Source: Bacillus sp. 123MFChir2 (GTDB taxonomy: Bacteria; Bacillota; Bacilli; Bacillales; Bacillaceae_G). Taken from it: DNA of 64,000 nt. The notes below the pieces were generated by a model that worked only from the letters and a program-made list of their open reading frames with translations, ran no database searches and was not told the origin of the DNA. The stretch is taken from assembly GCF_000383235.1 (NCBI RefSeq), contig NZ_KB910944.1:1-64000 (forward strand). The letters are read 5' to 3'. This document shows, in pieces, positions 34,260 to 42,514 of the stretch; positions within the stretch are counted from its first letter, which is position 1, and every line of letters starts with the position of its first letter. The position numbers and the translations under genes are program-made.

Positions 34260-35870
34260 ATGATGATGGATGTACCACTTCTCATTCCGGCAATGCTGGA
34301 ACGGGCAGAGAAATATTTTTCCAAAAAGGAAGTTGTCTCACGTACAGCATCACGTATTCAAACATTAACATACGGAGAAATCGCAAAGAGGACAAGAAAG
34401 CTTGCAAGTATGCTACAGAAAATGGGGATTAGGACAGGGGATAAAGTAGGAACAATTGCCTGGAATCACCATCGCCACTTAGAAGCATATTTTGCAATTC
34501 CAGGAATCGGAGCGGTATTACATACGATTAATTTACGGCTTTCCGCAGAACACATTTCCTACATTATTAACCACGCCGAAGATGAAATTATTTTAGTAGA
34601 TGAAGATATGGTTCCTGTATTAGAAAGTATTCAACACGAAATTCCTCATGTGAAAGCATTTATCATTATGACAGATAACGATGCACTACCTCATACAACA
34701 CTATCACCAGCATATCACTATGATCAACTCCTTGAAGAAGGCGATGAAACATTTCAATTTATAACAGATTTAGATGAGAAAGCAGATGCCGGTATGTGCT
34801 ATACTTCCGCAACGACAGGAAAACCGAAAGGCGTCGTGTACACGCACCGTAGTATTGCGCTACATAGCTATACGCTTGGACTTGTAGACGGAGGGGGCAT
34901 ATCAGAAGCAGATACTTGTATGCCTGTTGTTCCGATGTTCCATGTCAACGCGTGGGGACTTCCATTCGCAAGTACATGGTTCGGTACAAAGCTTGTCTTA
35001 CCAGGGCCGCACTTTACCCCGGAAATTTTAGCGGAGTTAATTGAACGTGAGAAAGTAACGATTACGGCCGGTGTCCCAACCATTTGGATTGGCTTACTAC
35101 AAGAACTTGAAAAGCATCCATATGATATTAGCAGTGTTCGTACGATATGGTCAGGTGGATCAGCAGCACCAAAAGGTATGGTTCGCACCTATGAAGAAAA
35201 ATATGAAATTGCGTTCAGACAAATTTACGGCATGACGGAAACAAGTCCGGCTGTTGTCATTAACTGTCCGAAGTCGTATCAACGTGATTTGCCGAAAGAA
35301 GAGTATTATGAGTTACGCTCCCGCCAAGGTTATTTACTCCCAGGTCTTGAAATGAAAGTCATCGGTCAAGAGGGTGAAATAAACTGGGACGGTGAAGAAA
35401 TGGGAGAACTTTGCCTCCGCGGACCATGGATTGCCGGCAGTTATTATCGTGACGAACGCACTGAAGAATCGATGAAAGATGGGTGGCTGCACACAGGCGA
35501 TATCGTAACAGTCGACCCGGAAGGTTTTATTAAAATTGCTGACCGTACGAAAGACCTGATTAAAAGCGGCGGCGAATGGATCTCTTCCGTTGATTTAGAA
35601 AATGCTTTAATGACGCACGAAAAAGTATTAGAAGCATCTGTCGTTGCTGTTCCGCACGAAAAATGGCAAGAGCGCCCTGTTGCGTGTGTCGTTTTAAAAG
35701 AAGGAGCAGTGGTCAAGCAAGAAGAGCTATATGATTTATTAGAAAATCAATTTCCAAAATGGTGGATGCCAGATGATATTTTATTTGTCGAAGAAATTCC
35801 GAAAACATCTGTCGGAAAGTTTTTGAAGCGAGCACTTCGCGATCAGTTGAAGAGTTATATGGTGAAGTAG
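34260..35870 (+). CDS. AMP-dependent fatty acyl-CoA ligase
   Basis: A 536-residue ANL superfamily enzyme. Motifs in order: P-loop YTSATTGKPKGVVYTH (about residues 183-198), HVNAWGLPFA, YGMTETSPAV near 322, GWLHTGDIVTVDPEGFIKI near 412, and DRTKDLIKSGGEWIS with the C-terminal lysine in KTSVGKFLKRAL. It resembles medium- or long-chain acyl-CoA synthetases, activating a fatty acid to acyl-AMP then acyl-CoA for degradation or lipid synthesis. Three ATG codons in a row begin the gene (34260, 34263, 34266) after AGGGGG. It is monocistronic, with a promoter and terminator of its own. Chain length preference cannot be read from sequence. Confidence 0.9.
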   Translation: MMMDVPLLIPAMLERAEKYFSKKEVVSRTASRIQTLTYGEIAKRTRKLASMLQKMGIRTGDKVGTIAWNHHRHLEAYFAIPGIGAVLHTINLRLSAEHISYIINHAEDEIILVDEDMVPVLESIQHEIPHVKAFIIMTDNDALPHTTLSPAYHYDQLLEEGDETFQFITDLDEKADAGMCYTSATTGKPKGVVYTHRSIALHSYTLGLVDGGGISEADTCMPVVPMFHVNAWGLPFASTWFGTKLVLPGPHFTPEILAELIEREKVTITAGVPTIWIGLLQELEKHPYDISSVRTIWSGGSAAPKGMVRTYEEKYEIAFRQIYGMTETSPAVVINCPKSYQRDLPKEEYYELRSRQGYLLPGLEMKVIGQEGEINWDGEEMGELCLRGPWIAGSYYRDERTEESMKDGWLHTGDIVTVDPEGFIKIADRTKDLIKSGGEWISSVDLENALMTHEKVLEASVVAVPHEKWQERPVACVVLKEGAVVKQEELYDLLENQFPKWWMPDDILFVEEIPKTSVGKFLKRALRDQLKSYMVK

Positions 35871-35883
35871 AAAGACAAAAGTG

Positions 35884-35912
35884 GGCTACCTTTATGTGAG
35901 GTAGCCTATTTT
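35884..35912 (+). terminator. Terminator after the acyl-CoA ligase gene
   Basis: GGCTACC and GGTAGCC arms with a 9-nt loop, followed by TATTTT. Confidence 0.8.
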
Positions 35913-35988
35913 CATGAAAGGAGTATGTTACGTGTGAATTGCAATCTTCCAATATTGGATGTTTAATCATAAATTTCTATAAAGTGTC

Positions 35989-35997
35989 TGATATAAT
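35989..35997 (+). promoter_or_regulatory. Extended -10 promoter of the LytTR regulator gene
   Basis: TGATATAAT, 30 nt before the start of the regulator gene. No convincing -35. Confidence 0.5.
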
Positions 35998-36027
35998 GGA
36001 ACAAAAAACCAACATAGGGGTGAGGGG

Positions 36028-37029
36028 ATGGCGTTGTTAGAACTGAACCAATTAGCAAAGACGAATGTTTTGCCATCTATTCAGTTAAAAATTGAGAATG
36101 GACAGTGCGTTGTTCTCCAGTGCAACAATCATATTGGTAAAACGCTGCACCGTATTATTATGGGAGAAGAAGAGGCATCGACGGGGACAGTGTTATTTGA
36201 TGGACAGCCGCTTGGGAAGCAGTGTTTTTCTCGAATCGGTTTTTGTTTTTTAGCTGATGAGGCGTACGAACGTTTAACGGTAAAAGATTATTTTATTTTT
36301 TTGCGAGGATTATATGATAATGGATTATCGGTAGATGAAGTTGTCCAGTTTGTAGGTCTTCTAGATAAGAAAGAGGTACGGATAGGGGAGTTAACCTTTT
36401 CTGAAAAACGCCGCCTTCATATTGGGAGAAGTATTATACATAATCCAGAGCTTGTTATTTTGGAAGAACCAGAACAAAACGTAGATATTGAAAGTACGAT
36501 TATTATTCGAAATGTCATTACAAAGTTAAAAGAACAAGGAAAAGCAATTTTTATTACTTCTGCCTTTCTTTCAGACGCTTTATCTTTAACGGAGGATGTG
36601 TATGTGTTACATCCAGATGGCGTGAAAAAAGTGGAAATTGAACAAGAAGAACAGGTAGAAGACGAAAAAGTGATCAATATGATTCCGCAAATGAAATTAG
36701 AACGTATCCCGGCAAAAGTAAACGATAAAATCATTTTATTGGATCCGATGGAAATTCAATTTATTGAAACGCAAAATGGTACTACACATATTCATGTGCG
36801 TGAAGGTGACTTTATTTGTGCACTTACGTTAAGTGAATTAGAAGAACGTCTAAAAGGATTCGGATTCTTCAGATGTCATCGCTCTTACCTTGTGAATTTA
36901 CAACGTGTACGAGAAGTGATTACATGGACGCGAAATAGCTATAGTTTAATCCTTGATGATGAACGAAAAACATCCATTCCGCTGTCAAAAGGAAGAATGG
37001 ATGAATTGAAGGATGTAATTGGACTGTGA
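36028..37029 (+). CDS. Degenerate ABC-ATPase domain fused to a LytTR DNA-binding domain
   Basis: A 333-residue protein with two parts. Residues 1-205 have the layout of an ABC ATPase, but the Walker A region reads QCNNHIGKTLHR rather than GxNGxGKTT, the signature is FSEKRRLHIG, and Walker B is VILEEPEQN. Residues 235-333 are a LytTR domain: IQFIETQNGTTHIHVREG, LEERLKGFGFFRCHRSYLVN and SIPLSKGRMDEL. LytTR domains bind DNA as tandem sites. It is likely a transcription regulator in which the ATPase fold is a sensor or docking module. It precedes a two-gene ABC transporter that has a LytTR-like box in front (37183-37209). ATG 36028 follows AGGGGTGAGGGG. Confidence 0.8.
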   Translation: MALLELNQLAKTNVLPSIQLKIENGQCVVLQCNNHIGKTLHRIIMGEEEASTGTVLFDGQPLGKQCFSRIGFCFLADEAYERLTVKDYFIFLRGLYDNGLSVDEVVQFVGLLDKKEVRIGELTFSEKRRLHIGRSIIHNPELVILEEPEQNVDIESTIIIRNVITKLKEQGKAIFITSAFLSDALSLTEDVYVLHPDGVKKVEIEQEEQVEDEKVINMIPQMKLERIPAKVNDKIILLDPMEIQFIETQNGTTHIHVREGDFICALTLSELEERLKGFGFFRCHRSYLVNLQRVREVITWTRNSYSLILDDERKTSIPLSKGRMDELKDVIGL

Positions 37030-37057
37030 ATGTATATAAAAACCCCTTTCTTTTTAG

Positions 37058-37090
37058 GTAGGCGAGAGCATCTGGCTATGCATAGCAGGG
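37058..37090 (+). repeat. Family B repeat remnant
   Basis: Only GGCGAGAGCATCTGGCTATG and CATAGCAGGG recall the core of the other copies, so this is a short, strongly decayed piece. Confidence 0.4.
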
Positions 37091-37182
37091 ATTTACATGT
37101 TGAAAATATATGTTGCATTATCCCGAGTATTATTCCACTCGCCTCTTATGGTGTTTCAATGAGCTAAAATTACGCTCCATTC

Positions 37183-37244
37183 ACCGGTAAAAATACTCCT
37201 TTTACCGGTATTTTACTGCAAGGGCCCTTTGTTTTTCATATGAT
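37183..37244 (+). promoter_or_regulatory. LytTR-type tandem box and activator-dependent promoter of the ABC operon
   Basis: Two ACCGGT cores at 37183-37188 and 37204-37209 are exactly 21 bp apart, two helical turns; with their flanks they also form perfect 10-bp inverted arms (ACCGGTAAAA/TTTTACCGGT). Six bases further lies CTGCAA (37216-37221), 17 nt, TATGAT (37239-37244): a poor -35 with a good -10, the usual layout for an activated promoter. LytTR regulators bind repeats of about 9 bp on this period. The dyad alone could also act as a weak terminator for the regulator gene. Confidence 0.5.
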
Positions 37245-37326
37245 TGACTCAAGAAAAGCGAAACGAACAAACGAAATTCGCTGAAGCGAGTTTCAACTAT
37301 AAATGAAAAACAAAGGGGATGAAGAA

Positions 37327-38169
37327 ATGGCATTGGCAATTGAAATGAAAGATGTGATGAAAACTTTCGATAGTAAAACAGCGCTTCGCAACGTAAATAT
37401 TGAAGTGAAGCAAGGTGAAATTTTTGGGTTCCTTGGACCGAGCGGATCGGGGAAAACAACAACGGTAAAAATTTTAACGTCTCAGTTGCTTCATAGTGTA
37501 GGAACAGTAAAGGTACTAGGAAAAGATATTACAGGTCCAGGAAGTATTGATTATAAACGAATTGGTATTTTAACAGATAACAGCGGTCTATATGAAAGAC
37601 TTAGCATTTATGATAACTTACTATTATTTTGTGACTTATACGACTGTAAAAAAGAACGAATTGATGAAGTGTTAGCAGAGGTAAACTTATTAGACGATAA
37701 AAAAACACAGGTGAAAAAGCTTTCAAAAGGAATGAAACAACGGGTGACATTAGCAAGAGCAATTCTTCACAAGCCAGACATGCTCTTCTTAGATGAACCA
37801 ACGTCAGCGCTTGATCCAGTGAATGTTCAAAACATTCATAACATCTTAAGGGATTTAAATAAAGAAGGAACGACAATCTTCTTAACGACGCACAATATGG
37901 ATGAGGCAGAAACACTTTGCGACCGCATTGCGTTCTTATGCGGTGGGGAAATTGTCGCGCTTGATACGCCAGAAAATCTCCGTTTACAATACGCAAAAGA
38001 CAAAATTGAAGTGGTGTTGAAAGATAAGAAAAAAGAAACAGTGCAAAAAGACGAATTAGGAGCAAAACGTATTTCGGAATGGATGAAAAAAGGTGAATTA
38101 CTATCGATTCATTCTTATGAGCCGACGCTCGGGGATATTTTTATTGAAGTAACTGGGAGGGGATTATGA
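37327..38169 (+). CDS. ABC transporter ATP-binding protein
   Basis: A 280-residue nucleotide-binding subunit of ABC-2 exporter type. Walker A GPSGSGKTTTVK, signature LSKGMKQRVTL, Walker B MLFLDEPTSALDP and H-loop TTHNMDEAE. The C-terminal 70 residues are the extension seen in drug and peptide exporters. ATG 37327 has AAAGGGGAT upstream, while the in-frame ATG at 37303 lies before it. It overlaps the permease gene by four bases. Probably controlled by the LytTR protein upstream; the substrate is unknown, and antibiotic or bacteriocin export is a reasonable guess only. Confidence 0.88.
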   Translation: MALAIEMKDVMKTFDSKTALRNVNIEVKQGEIFGFLGPSGSGKTTTVKILTSQLLHSVGTVKVLGKDITGPGSIDYKRIGILTDNSGLYERLSIYDNLLLFCDLYDCKKERIDEVLAEVNLLDDKKTQVKKLSKGMKQRVTLARAILHKPDMLFLDEPTSALDPVNVQNIHNILRDLNKEGTTIFLTTHNMDEAETLCDRIAFLCGGEIVALDTPENLRLQYAKDKIEVVLKDKKKETVQKDELGAKRISEWMKKGELLSIHSYEPTLGDIFIEVTGRGL

Positions 38170-38876
38170 TGACATTTTCTATGAAGCGGTTTTCGGCGAT
38201 TGTAAGGAAGGAAATGTATGATGCGGGGAAAAATTCTCAAATTTTGATTATGGCTTTATTTCCAATTATAATGGCCCTGTTCTATGGCAACATGGATACA
38301 GATAAGGGTTTTATCGCTAGCTTTACGATTGCAATGGCACTTACAATGATTGGGAGTTTCGTGCAAGCAATTATTATTGCTGAAGAAAAAGAAAAGAATA
38401 CATTACGCGTTTTAATGCTGTCCCCGGCTAATCCATTAGAGGTTATTTTTGGGAAAAGTGTATTAACGATATTTTTTGTAATAGTATCGAGTTTCATTAG
38501 TTTACTCATTTTAGGAGTGTTAAAAGGAAACATTGGGATGTTAATTGTGATTCTTCTAGTAGGTACATTGTTATGTATTATATTAGGTACGATTGTTGGA
38601 TTGTTATCGCAAAATATCGCGCAGACATCTGTTATCGGTATGCCAATCTTCATATTATTTTCATTTGGGCCGATGCTACAAGCATTTGTAAAAAATGAAG
38701 TTGTAATAAAAGCGGTTAGGCTTCTTCCGACAACTCATATTGTAGAGGGTCTGAATAAAGCGTTACATGGAAAGGGCTTCTTTGCCATTCAAGGGCATCT
38801 GATTAATAACGCTATTTGGATGGTAGCGCTGATGATAATTTGTATCTTCGTCTACAAAAAGAAACAACTAGACTAA
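38166..38876 (+). CDS. ABC-2 type transporter permease
   Basis: A 236-residue membrane protein with six predicted helices, starting with a cytosolic FSAIVRKEMYDAGKNSQ segment. EEKEKNTLRVLMLSPANPLEVIFGK is the conserved cytosolic loop of ABC-2 permeases (EExxxxTL...L..P). It pairs with the ATPase encoded just before, whose stop it overlaps. A strong terminator follows, so the unit is two genes. Confidence 0.88.
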   Translation: MMTFSMKRFSAIVRKEMYDAGKNSQILIMALFPIIMALFYGNMDTDKGFIASFTIAMALTMIGSFVQAIIIAEEKEKNTLRVLMLSPANPLEVIFGKSVLTIFFVIVSSFISLLILGVLKGNIGMLIVILLVGTLLCIILGTIVGLLSQNIAQTSVIGMPIFILFSFGPMLQAFVKNEVVIKAVRLLPTTHIVEGLNKALHGKGFFAIQGHLINNAIWMVALMIICIFVYKKKQLD

Positions 38877-38904
38877 AAAACTGAGCATTTTGGCTCAGTT
38901 TTTT
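38875..38904 (+). terminator. Terminator after the ABC-2 permease gene
   Basis: AAAAAACTGAGC, loop ATTTTG, GCTCAGTTTTTT. Confidence 0.95.
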
Positions 38905-39038
38905 CTTTTTTTTATCATTTCCTCGGAAATTTTGTAATTCCGATGCATATTTTTACAAATTTTGTCGAAAAGTAATCAGTTATAGATTGTATAGGATGGA
39001 TGAATCTTGTTCAAAATGATTGCTGAGGTGATGATAGA

Positions 39039-40091
39039 ATGAGAGAGAGGGAAAACAAGAAGTCTTCTCGAAAAGTAGTCCATTTGTTTCAAAAGCGTTG
39101 GGTATTCCCGACACTATACATTGTGTGTGCAGCAGTCATTTTAACGGTTGCACTATGGTATCAAGCAACGAATACGAAAAAGATGCCTGACAAAAATGAA
39201 GCAACGCAGCAAAGTCAAGGTGAAAATCCAACAATGCCAGTAATCAAGTCTTCAGAAGTTGTGAAGATGCCAACTGCAAGTGGCACAGAAGTTGTTGTAA
39301 AGAAGAAGTTTTACGAAGATAAAGCAGCAGCTGAGGAGCAAGAACAAGCACTTGTTTTTTATAACAACACATACTCTGCGAATACAGGAATCGATATAGC
39401 AGCGAAAAATGAAAAAGAATTTGATGTAACAGCGGCATTAAGCGGGACAGTTACAAAAGCGGAAAAAGATCCACTTCTTGGCTATGTTGTAACAGTTGAC
39501 AGCGGTAATGGTATTACAACGTTTTACCAAAGCTTAGGAAACACAAAAGTGGAAAAAGGCGCGAAAATTAATCAAGGTGAAGTGTTAGGGAAAGCAGGAT
39601 TAAGCGAAGTGAATAAAGATGCAGGATATCATGTTCATTTCGAAGTTCGTAAAGATAATGTTGCTGTAAACCCAGAGAGCTTCTTTAATAAGTCTGTTGC
39701 GGATATTAAAGCTGAAAAGCAAGAAAAGAAAAAAGAAGAAAAATCAACAAACGGCTCAGCTAATGATAAGCAAAAAGAAGAAAAATCAACAAACGGTCAG
39801 GCTGATGATAAGCAAAAAGAAGAGAAATCAACAAATGGCTCAGCTGATGATAAGCAAAAAGAAGAGAAATCAACAAACGGTCAGGCTGATGATAAGCAAA
39901 AAGAAGAGAAATCAACAAACGGTCAGGCTGATGATAAGCAAAAAGAAGAGAAATCGACAAACGGCTCAGCTGGCGATAAGCAAAAAGAAGAAAAATCAAC
40001 AAACAGCTCAGCTGATGACAAGAAAAAAGAAGAGAAGTCAACAAATGGTCAGGCTGAGAACGAAACGACATCTTCTGAACAAGCTGAATAA
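39039..40091 (+). CDS. spoIIQ: Stage II sporulation protein Q
   Basis: A 350-residue forespore membrane protein that crosses the intermembrane space and pairs with SpoIIIAH to form the channel and zipper of engulfment. One transmembrane helix lies at about residues 22-42. A LytM/M23 domain follows (about 105-220), in which the first zinc motif is NTGIDI, lacking its histidine, while HVHFEV is kept: a degenerate peptidase, as known for SpoIIQ. Residues 228-345 are a charged 14-residue repeat tail unusual compared with B. subtilis SpoIIQ. ATG 39039 follows GAGGTGATG. It is probably under SigF, though I could not pick a clear SigF promoter. Confidence 0.93.
   Translation: MRERENKKSSRKVVHLFQKRWVFPTLYIVCAAVILTVALWYQATNTKKMPDKNEATQQSQGENPTMPVIKSSEVVKMPTASGTEVVVKKKFYEDKAAAEEQEQALVFYNNTYSANTGIDIAAKNEKEFDVTAALSGTVTKAEKDPLLGYVVTVDSGNGITTFYQSLGNTKVEKGAKINQGEVLGKAGLSEVNKDAGYHVHFEVRKDNVAVNPESFFNKSVADIKAEKQEKKKEEKSTNGSANDKQKEEKSTNGQADDKQKEEKSTNGSADDKQKEEKSTNGQADDKQKEEKSTNGQADDKQKEEKSTNGSAGDKQKEEKSTNSSADDKKKEEKSTNGQAENETTSSEQAE
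39728..40062 (+). repeat. 42-bp tandem repeat in the 3' part of spoIIQ
   Basis: Eight copies of a 42-bp unit encode KEEKSTNGxAxDKQ with small changes (GQ/GS alternation). Copies are almost identical at DNA level, so the number should vary by slippage or recombination. Confidence 0.9.
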
Positions 40092-40096
40092 TGTAC

Positions 40097-40133
40097 AAAA
40101 CCATCAACTCTCGATACGAGAATTGATGGTTTT
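40097..40133 (+). terminator. Terminator after spoIIQ
   Basis: AAAACCATCAACTCTCG pairs with CGAGAATTGATGGTTTT around ATA, with one mismatch. Confidence 0.88.
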
Positions 40134-40232
40134 ATTTTTATATAAAAATAAAATATTTTTAAAAACCTTGTAACGGCAAGGAAATTGGACAGAATTCTCG
40201 AATATATATATTACTAAAAGGAGGGGATTGTT

Positions 40233-40367
40233 TTGTCTTTATTATTTGTTGTGTCAATTGCAATTATTTTATTATTTGTTTTGTTTTCCTTATATTATTT
40301 GATTACGAGCAAGCGAGAGGTCCCCCGTCAAAGCCTTTTGGAAGAAGAATTTGATCGAGAGGAATGA
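40233..40367 (+). CDS. 44-residue single-helix membrane protein
   Basis: A short gene with TTG start at 40233, six bases after a very strong AAGGAGGGG, and a stop directly before an intrinsic terminator. The product begins MSLLFVVSIAIILLFVLFS, a single membrane helix, then has a basic-then-acidic tail (TSKREVPRQSLLEEEFDREE). The strong ribosome site, plausible membrane topology and tight terminator make it a real gene. It lies between spoIIQ and spoIIID, so a sporulation role is possible, but I recognise no family. Confidence 0.75.
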   Translation: MSLLFVVSIAIILLFVLFSLYYLITSKREVPRQSLLEEEFDREE

Positions 40368-40393
40368 CGCTTTTTAGAAGGCGTCATTTTTTT
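40364..40393 (+). terminator. Terminator after the 44-residue gene
   Basis: ATGACGC and GCGTCAT arms with a 10-nt loop, followed by a seven-T run; it overlaps the stop codon. Confidence 0.88.
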
Positions 40394-40471
40394 GCCTTTT
40401 CAAAGAAAAAACTTTCATTTTTCACCGATTTCTCAAAAAAAATGTAATTTTTGTCACTGTAGTCCGCAAAA

Positions 40472-40494
40472 ATAGAGAACTTGTAGCATATAAA
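40472..40494 (+). promoter_or_regulatory. Possible SigE promoter of spoIIID
   Basis: AATA around 40472 and CATATAAA (40487-40494) are spaced as in SigE promoters (ATA, about 13 nt, CATACA-T). spoIIID is SigE-transcribed in B. subtilis. The match is partial. Confidence 0.4.
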
Positions 40495-40682
40495 TACAAT
40501 GCGGGCAATACAATGGTTATAAACCAAAGCAAAGAGAGTGTTTGAGGTGAGAAATCGTGGATCATTTTATTATAAATCCTAGAAAGTATAACGCTTACAA
40601 ACGGCACTCGGACCTACAGCTTAGTCACATGCAGCGAGTCTCATTTCACCCTTCTCACATCCAATTTAGGGAGGCGAGTGGT

Positions 40683-40955
40683 GTGCACGATTACATCAAA
40701 GAGAGAACAATCAAGATTGGCAAGTATATCGTGGAGACAAGAAAAACAGTTCGTGTTATTGCGAAGGAATTTGGTGTATCAAAAAGTACTGTGCATAAAG
40801 ATTTAACAGAACGTTTACCAGAAATTAATCCAGAGCTCGCAAATGAAGTAAAGGAAATTCTTGATTATCATAAGTCAATTCGTCATCTCCGGGGCGGCGA
40901 AGCGACGAAACAGAAGTATCAAAAAGAGGATACAGAAAAAATCGTGCGTCAATAA
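40683..40955 (+). CDS. spoIIID: Sporulation regulator SpoIIID
   Basis: A 90-residue DNA-binding protein that tunes mother-cell genes, acting on SigE targets and switching on sigK. The N-terminus HDYIKERTIKIGKYIVETRK leads into the helix-turn-helix TVRVIAKEFGVSKSTVHKDL, and the basic tail IRHLRGGEATKQKYQ contacts the minor groove. The start is GTG 40683, with AGGGAGG at 40668-40674. The open frame continues upstream to 40557, but that part has no family similarity and no ribosome site. Confidence 0.95.
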   Translation: MHDYIKERTIKIGKYIVETRKTVRVIAKEFGVSKSTVHKDLTERLPEINPELANEVKEILDYHKSIRHLRGGEATKQKYQKEDTEKIVRQ

Positions 40956-41114
40956 TCTGACATGAAGCAAACATTCCAAAGAAAAGTAACTTTTTTTTCA
41001 GCATAATTCATTTCTTCAATATTACGTTTCAGAAAAGAATATGATAAAATTAGGAATTAGGTGTAAAGAATTCGGGTTTAACCTGATTTAGATATTGAGG
41101 AGGAAGACACAGGA

Positions 41115-42116
41115 ATGTTTGCGAGAGATATCGGAATTGACCTAGGCACGGCCAACGTATTAATTCATGTAAAAGGTAAAGGAATTGTATTAAATGAACC
41201 GTCTGTTGTGGCAATTGACCGCAACACAGGAAAAGTATTAGCGGTAGGGGAAGAAGCAAGACGTATGGTAGGGCGTACACCTGGAAACATTGTAGCGATT
41301 CGTCCGCTTAAAGATGGTGTAATTGCTGACTTCGAAATTACAGAAGCGATGTTAAAACATTTCATCAACAAACTTGACGTAAAAGGCTTTTTATCAAAAC
41401 CTCGCATTTTAATTTGCTGTCCAACAAACATCACGTCTGTAGAACAAAAAGCAATCCGTGAAGCTGCTGAAAGATCTGGCGGTAAGAAAGTATACTTAGA
41501 AGAAGAACCAAAAGTAGCTGCTGTTGGTGCTGGTATGGAAATCTTCCAACCAAGCGGAAATATGGTTGTGGATATTGGCGGAGGTACAACAGATATTGCA
41601 GTACTTTCTATGGGCGATATCGTTACCTCCTCTTCCATTAAAATGGCGGGCGATAAGTTTGATATGGAGATCTTAAACTATATTAAACGTAAGTATAAGC
41701 TATTAATTGGAGAACGTACATCAGAAGATATTAAAATTAAAGTAGGTACAGTGTTCCCAGGTGCACGTAGTGAAGAACTTGAAATTCGCGGTCGTGACAT
41801 GGTAACAGGTTTGCCTCGCACAATTACAGTATGCTCTGAAGAAATTACAGAGGCACTAAAAGAAAACGCAGCTGTTATTGTACAAGCTGCAAAAGGTGTA
41901 TTAGAACGTACACCGCCTGAATTATCTGCTGATATTATTGACCGCGGTGTTATTTTAACAGGTGGCGGTGCATTATTGCACGGTATTGACATGCTTCTTG
42001 CAGAAGAGTTGAAAGTACCTGTATTAATTGCGGAAAATCCAATGCATTGCGTAGCAGTTGGAACAGGTATCATGCTTGAGAACATTGATAAATTACCGCG
42101 ACGCGCTCTTCGATAG
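41115..42116 (+). CDS. mbl: Rod-shape protein Mbl (MreB family actin)
   Basis: A 333-residue bacterial actin that forms membrane-associated filaments guiding peptidoglycan synthesis along the cylinder. Motifs: RDIGIDLGTANVLIHVKGKG (phosphate 1 loop), VVDIGGGTTDIAVLSMG (phosphate 2) and VILTGGGALLHGIDMLL (adenosine). The order spoIIID-mbl is standard in bacilli and marks it as Mbl rather than MreB or MreBH. ATG 41115 follows GAGGAGGAAG. Confidence 0.95.
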   Translation: MFARDIGIDLGTANVLIHVKGKGIVLNEPSVVAIDRNTGKVLAVGEEARRMVGRTPGNIVAIRPLKDGVIADFEITEAMLKHFINKLDVKGFLSKPRILICCPTNITSVEQKAIREAAERSGGKKVYLEEEPKVAAVGAGMEIFQPSGNMVVDIGGGTTDIAVLSMGDIVTSSSIKMAGDKFDMEILNYIKRKYKLLIGERTSEDIKIKVGTVFPGARSEELEIRGRDMVTGLPRTITVCSEEITEALKENAAVIVQAAKGVLERTPPELSADIIDRGVILTGGGALLHGIDMLLAEELKVPVLIAENPMHCVAVGTGIMLENIDKLPRRALR

Positions 42117-42141
42117 GAACGTACTGGAATCAGTGGAAATG

Positions 42142-42176
42142 AAAAAAACGTTAGGTATACATCCTAACGTTTTTTT
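42142..42176 (+). terminator. Terminator after mbl
   Basis: AAAAAAACGTTAGG, loop TATACAT, CCTAACGTTTTTTT. Confidence 0.95.
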
Positions 42177-42318
42177 AAATCACAATATCAATTTATTTAT
42201 TTTTAAAAATATAACGTTTTTACAAAAAATAAAGAAAAATGAAGAAAAAAAGAGAAAAATAGATTATTATGGGGAAAAATGTTGAAATTTGTCGTTTCCA
42301 TCTCGTATATAAATATAT

Positions 42319-42511
42319 TATAATGAAATCGAATACGACAAATGAGGTGAATATGCCTTTGGTATATTGACTTCCCCTAACTTGGGCATATACTTTTTCT
42401 ATCTCCGTGTGAACTGTATTTATACTTGTTATACCAAAAATTGTACAGAAGAAAGAGTATATGCATTTTTTTAAAAATGACACGAAGCAGATATTTCTGC
42501 TTCGTTTTTTT
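42319..42511 (+). ncRNA. Candidate structured RNA between mbl and fabZ
   Basis: A perfect TATAAT (42319-42324) would start a transcript near 42331. Four segments interleave: A TTTGGTATA (42358-42366), B GCATATACTTTTTCT (42386-42400), A' TATACCAAA (42430-42438), B' AGAAAGAGTATATGC (42450-42464, one G-T pair with B) followed by a T-run. ATATGCC (42351-42357) can also pair with GGCATAT at the start of B. A second hairpin-plus-T-run terminator ends at 42511 (CGAAGCAGA/TCTGCTTCG). No protein fits; only a five-codon ORF with GAGGTG before it. The -35 is weak. Confidence 0.5.
42482..42511 (+). terminator. Terminator upstream of fabZ
   Basis: CGAAGCAGA, loop TATT, TCTGCTTCG, then seven T. Confidence 0.92.
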
Positions 42512-42514
42512 GTA

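Noticed and set aside
39724-40062. CRISPR-like array in spoIIQ
   Set aside because: The repeated units are contiguous and coding, without variable spacers.
39697-40173. 158-codon Lys/Gln-rich frame overlapping the spoIIQ tail
   Set aside because: It is a shifted reading of the 42-bp repeat of spoIIQ and only looks long because the repeat length is a multiple of three.
40557-40682. N-terminal extension of SpoIIID
   Set aside because: The frame is open, but the known protein starts at the GTG 40683 with a proper ribosome site, and the extension has no family match.
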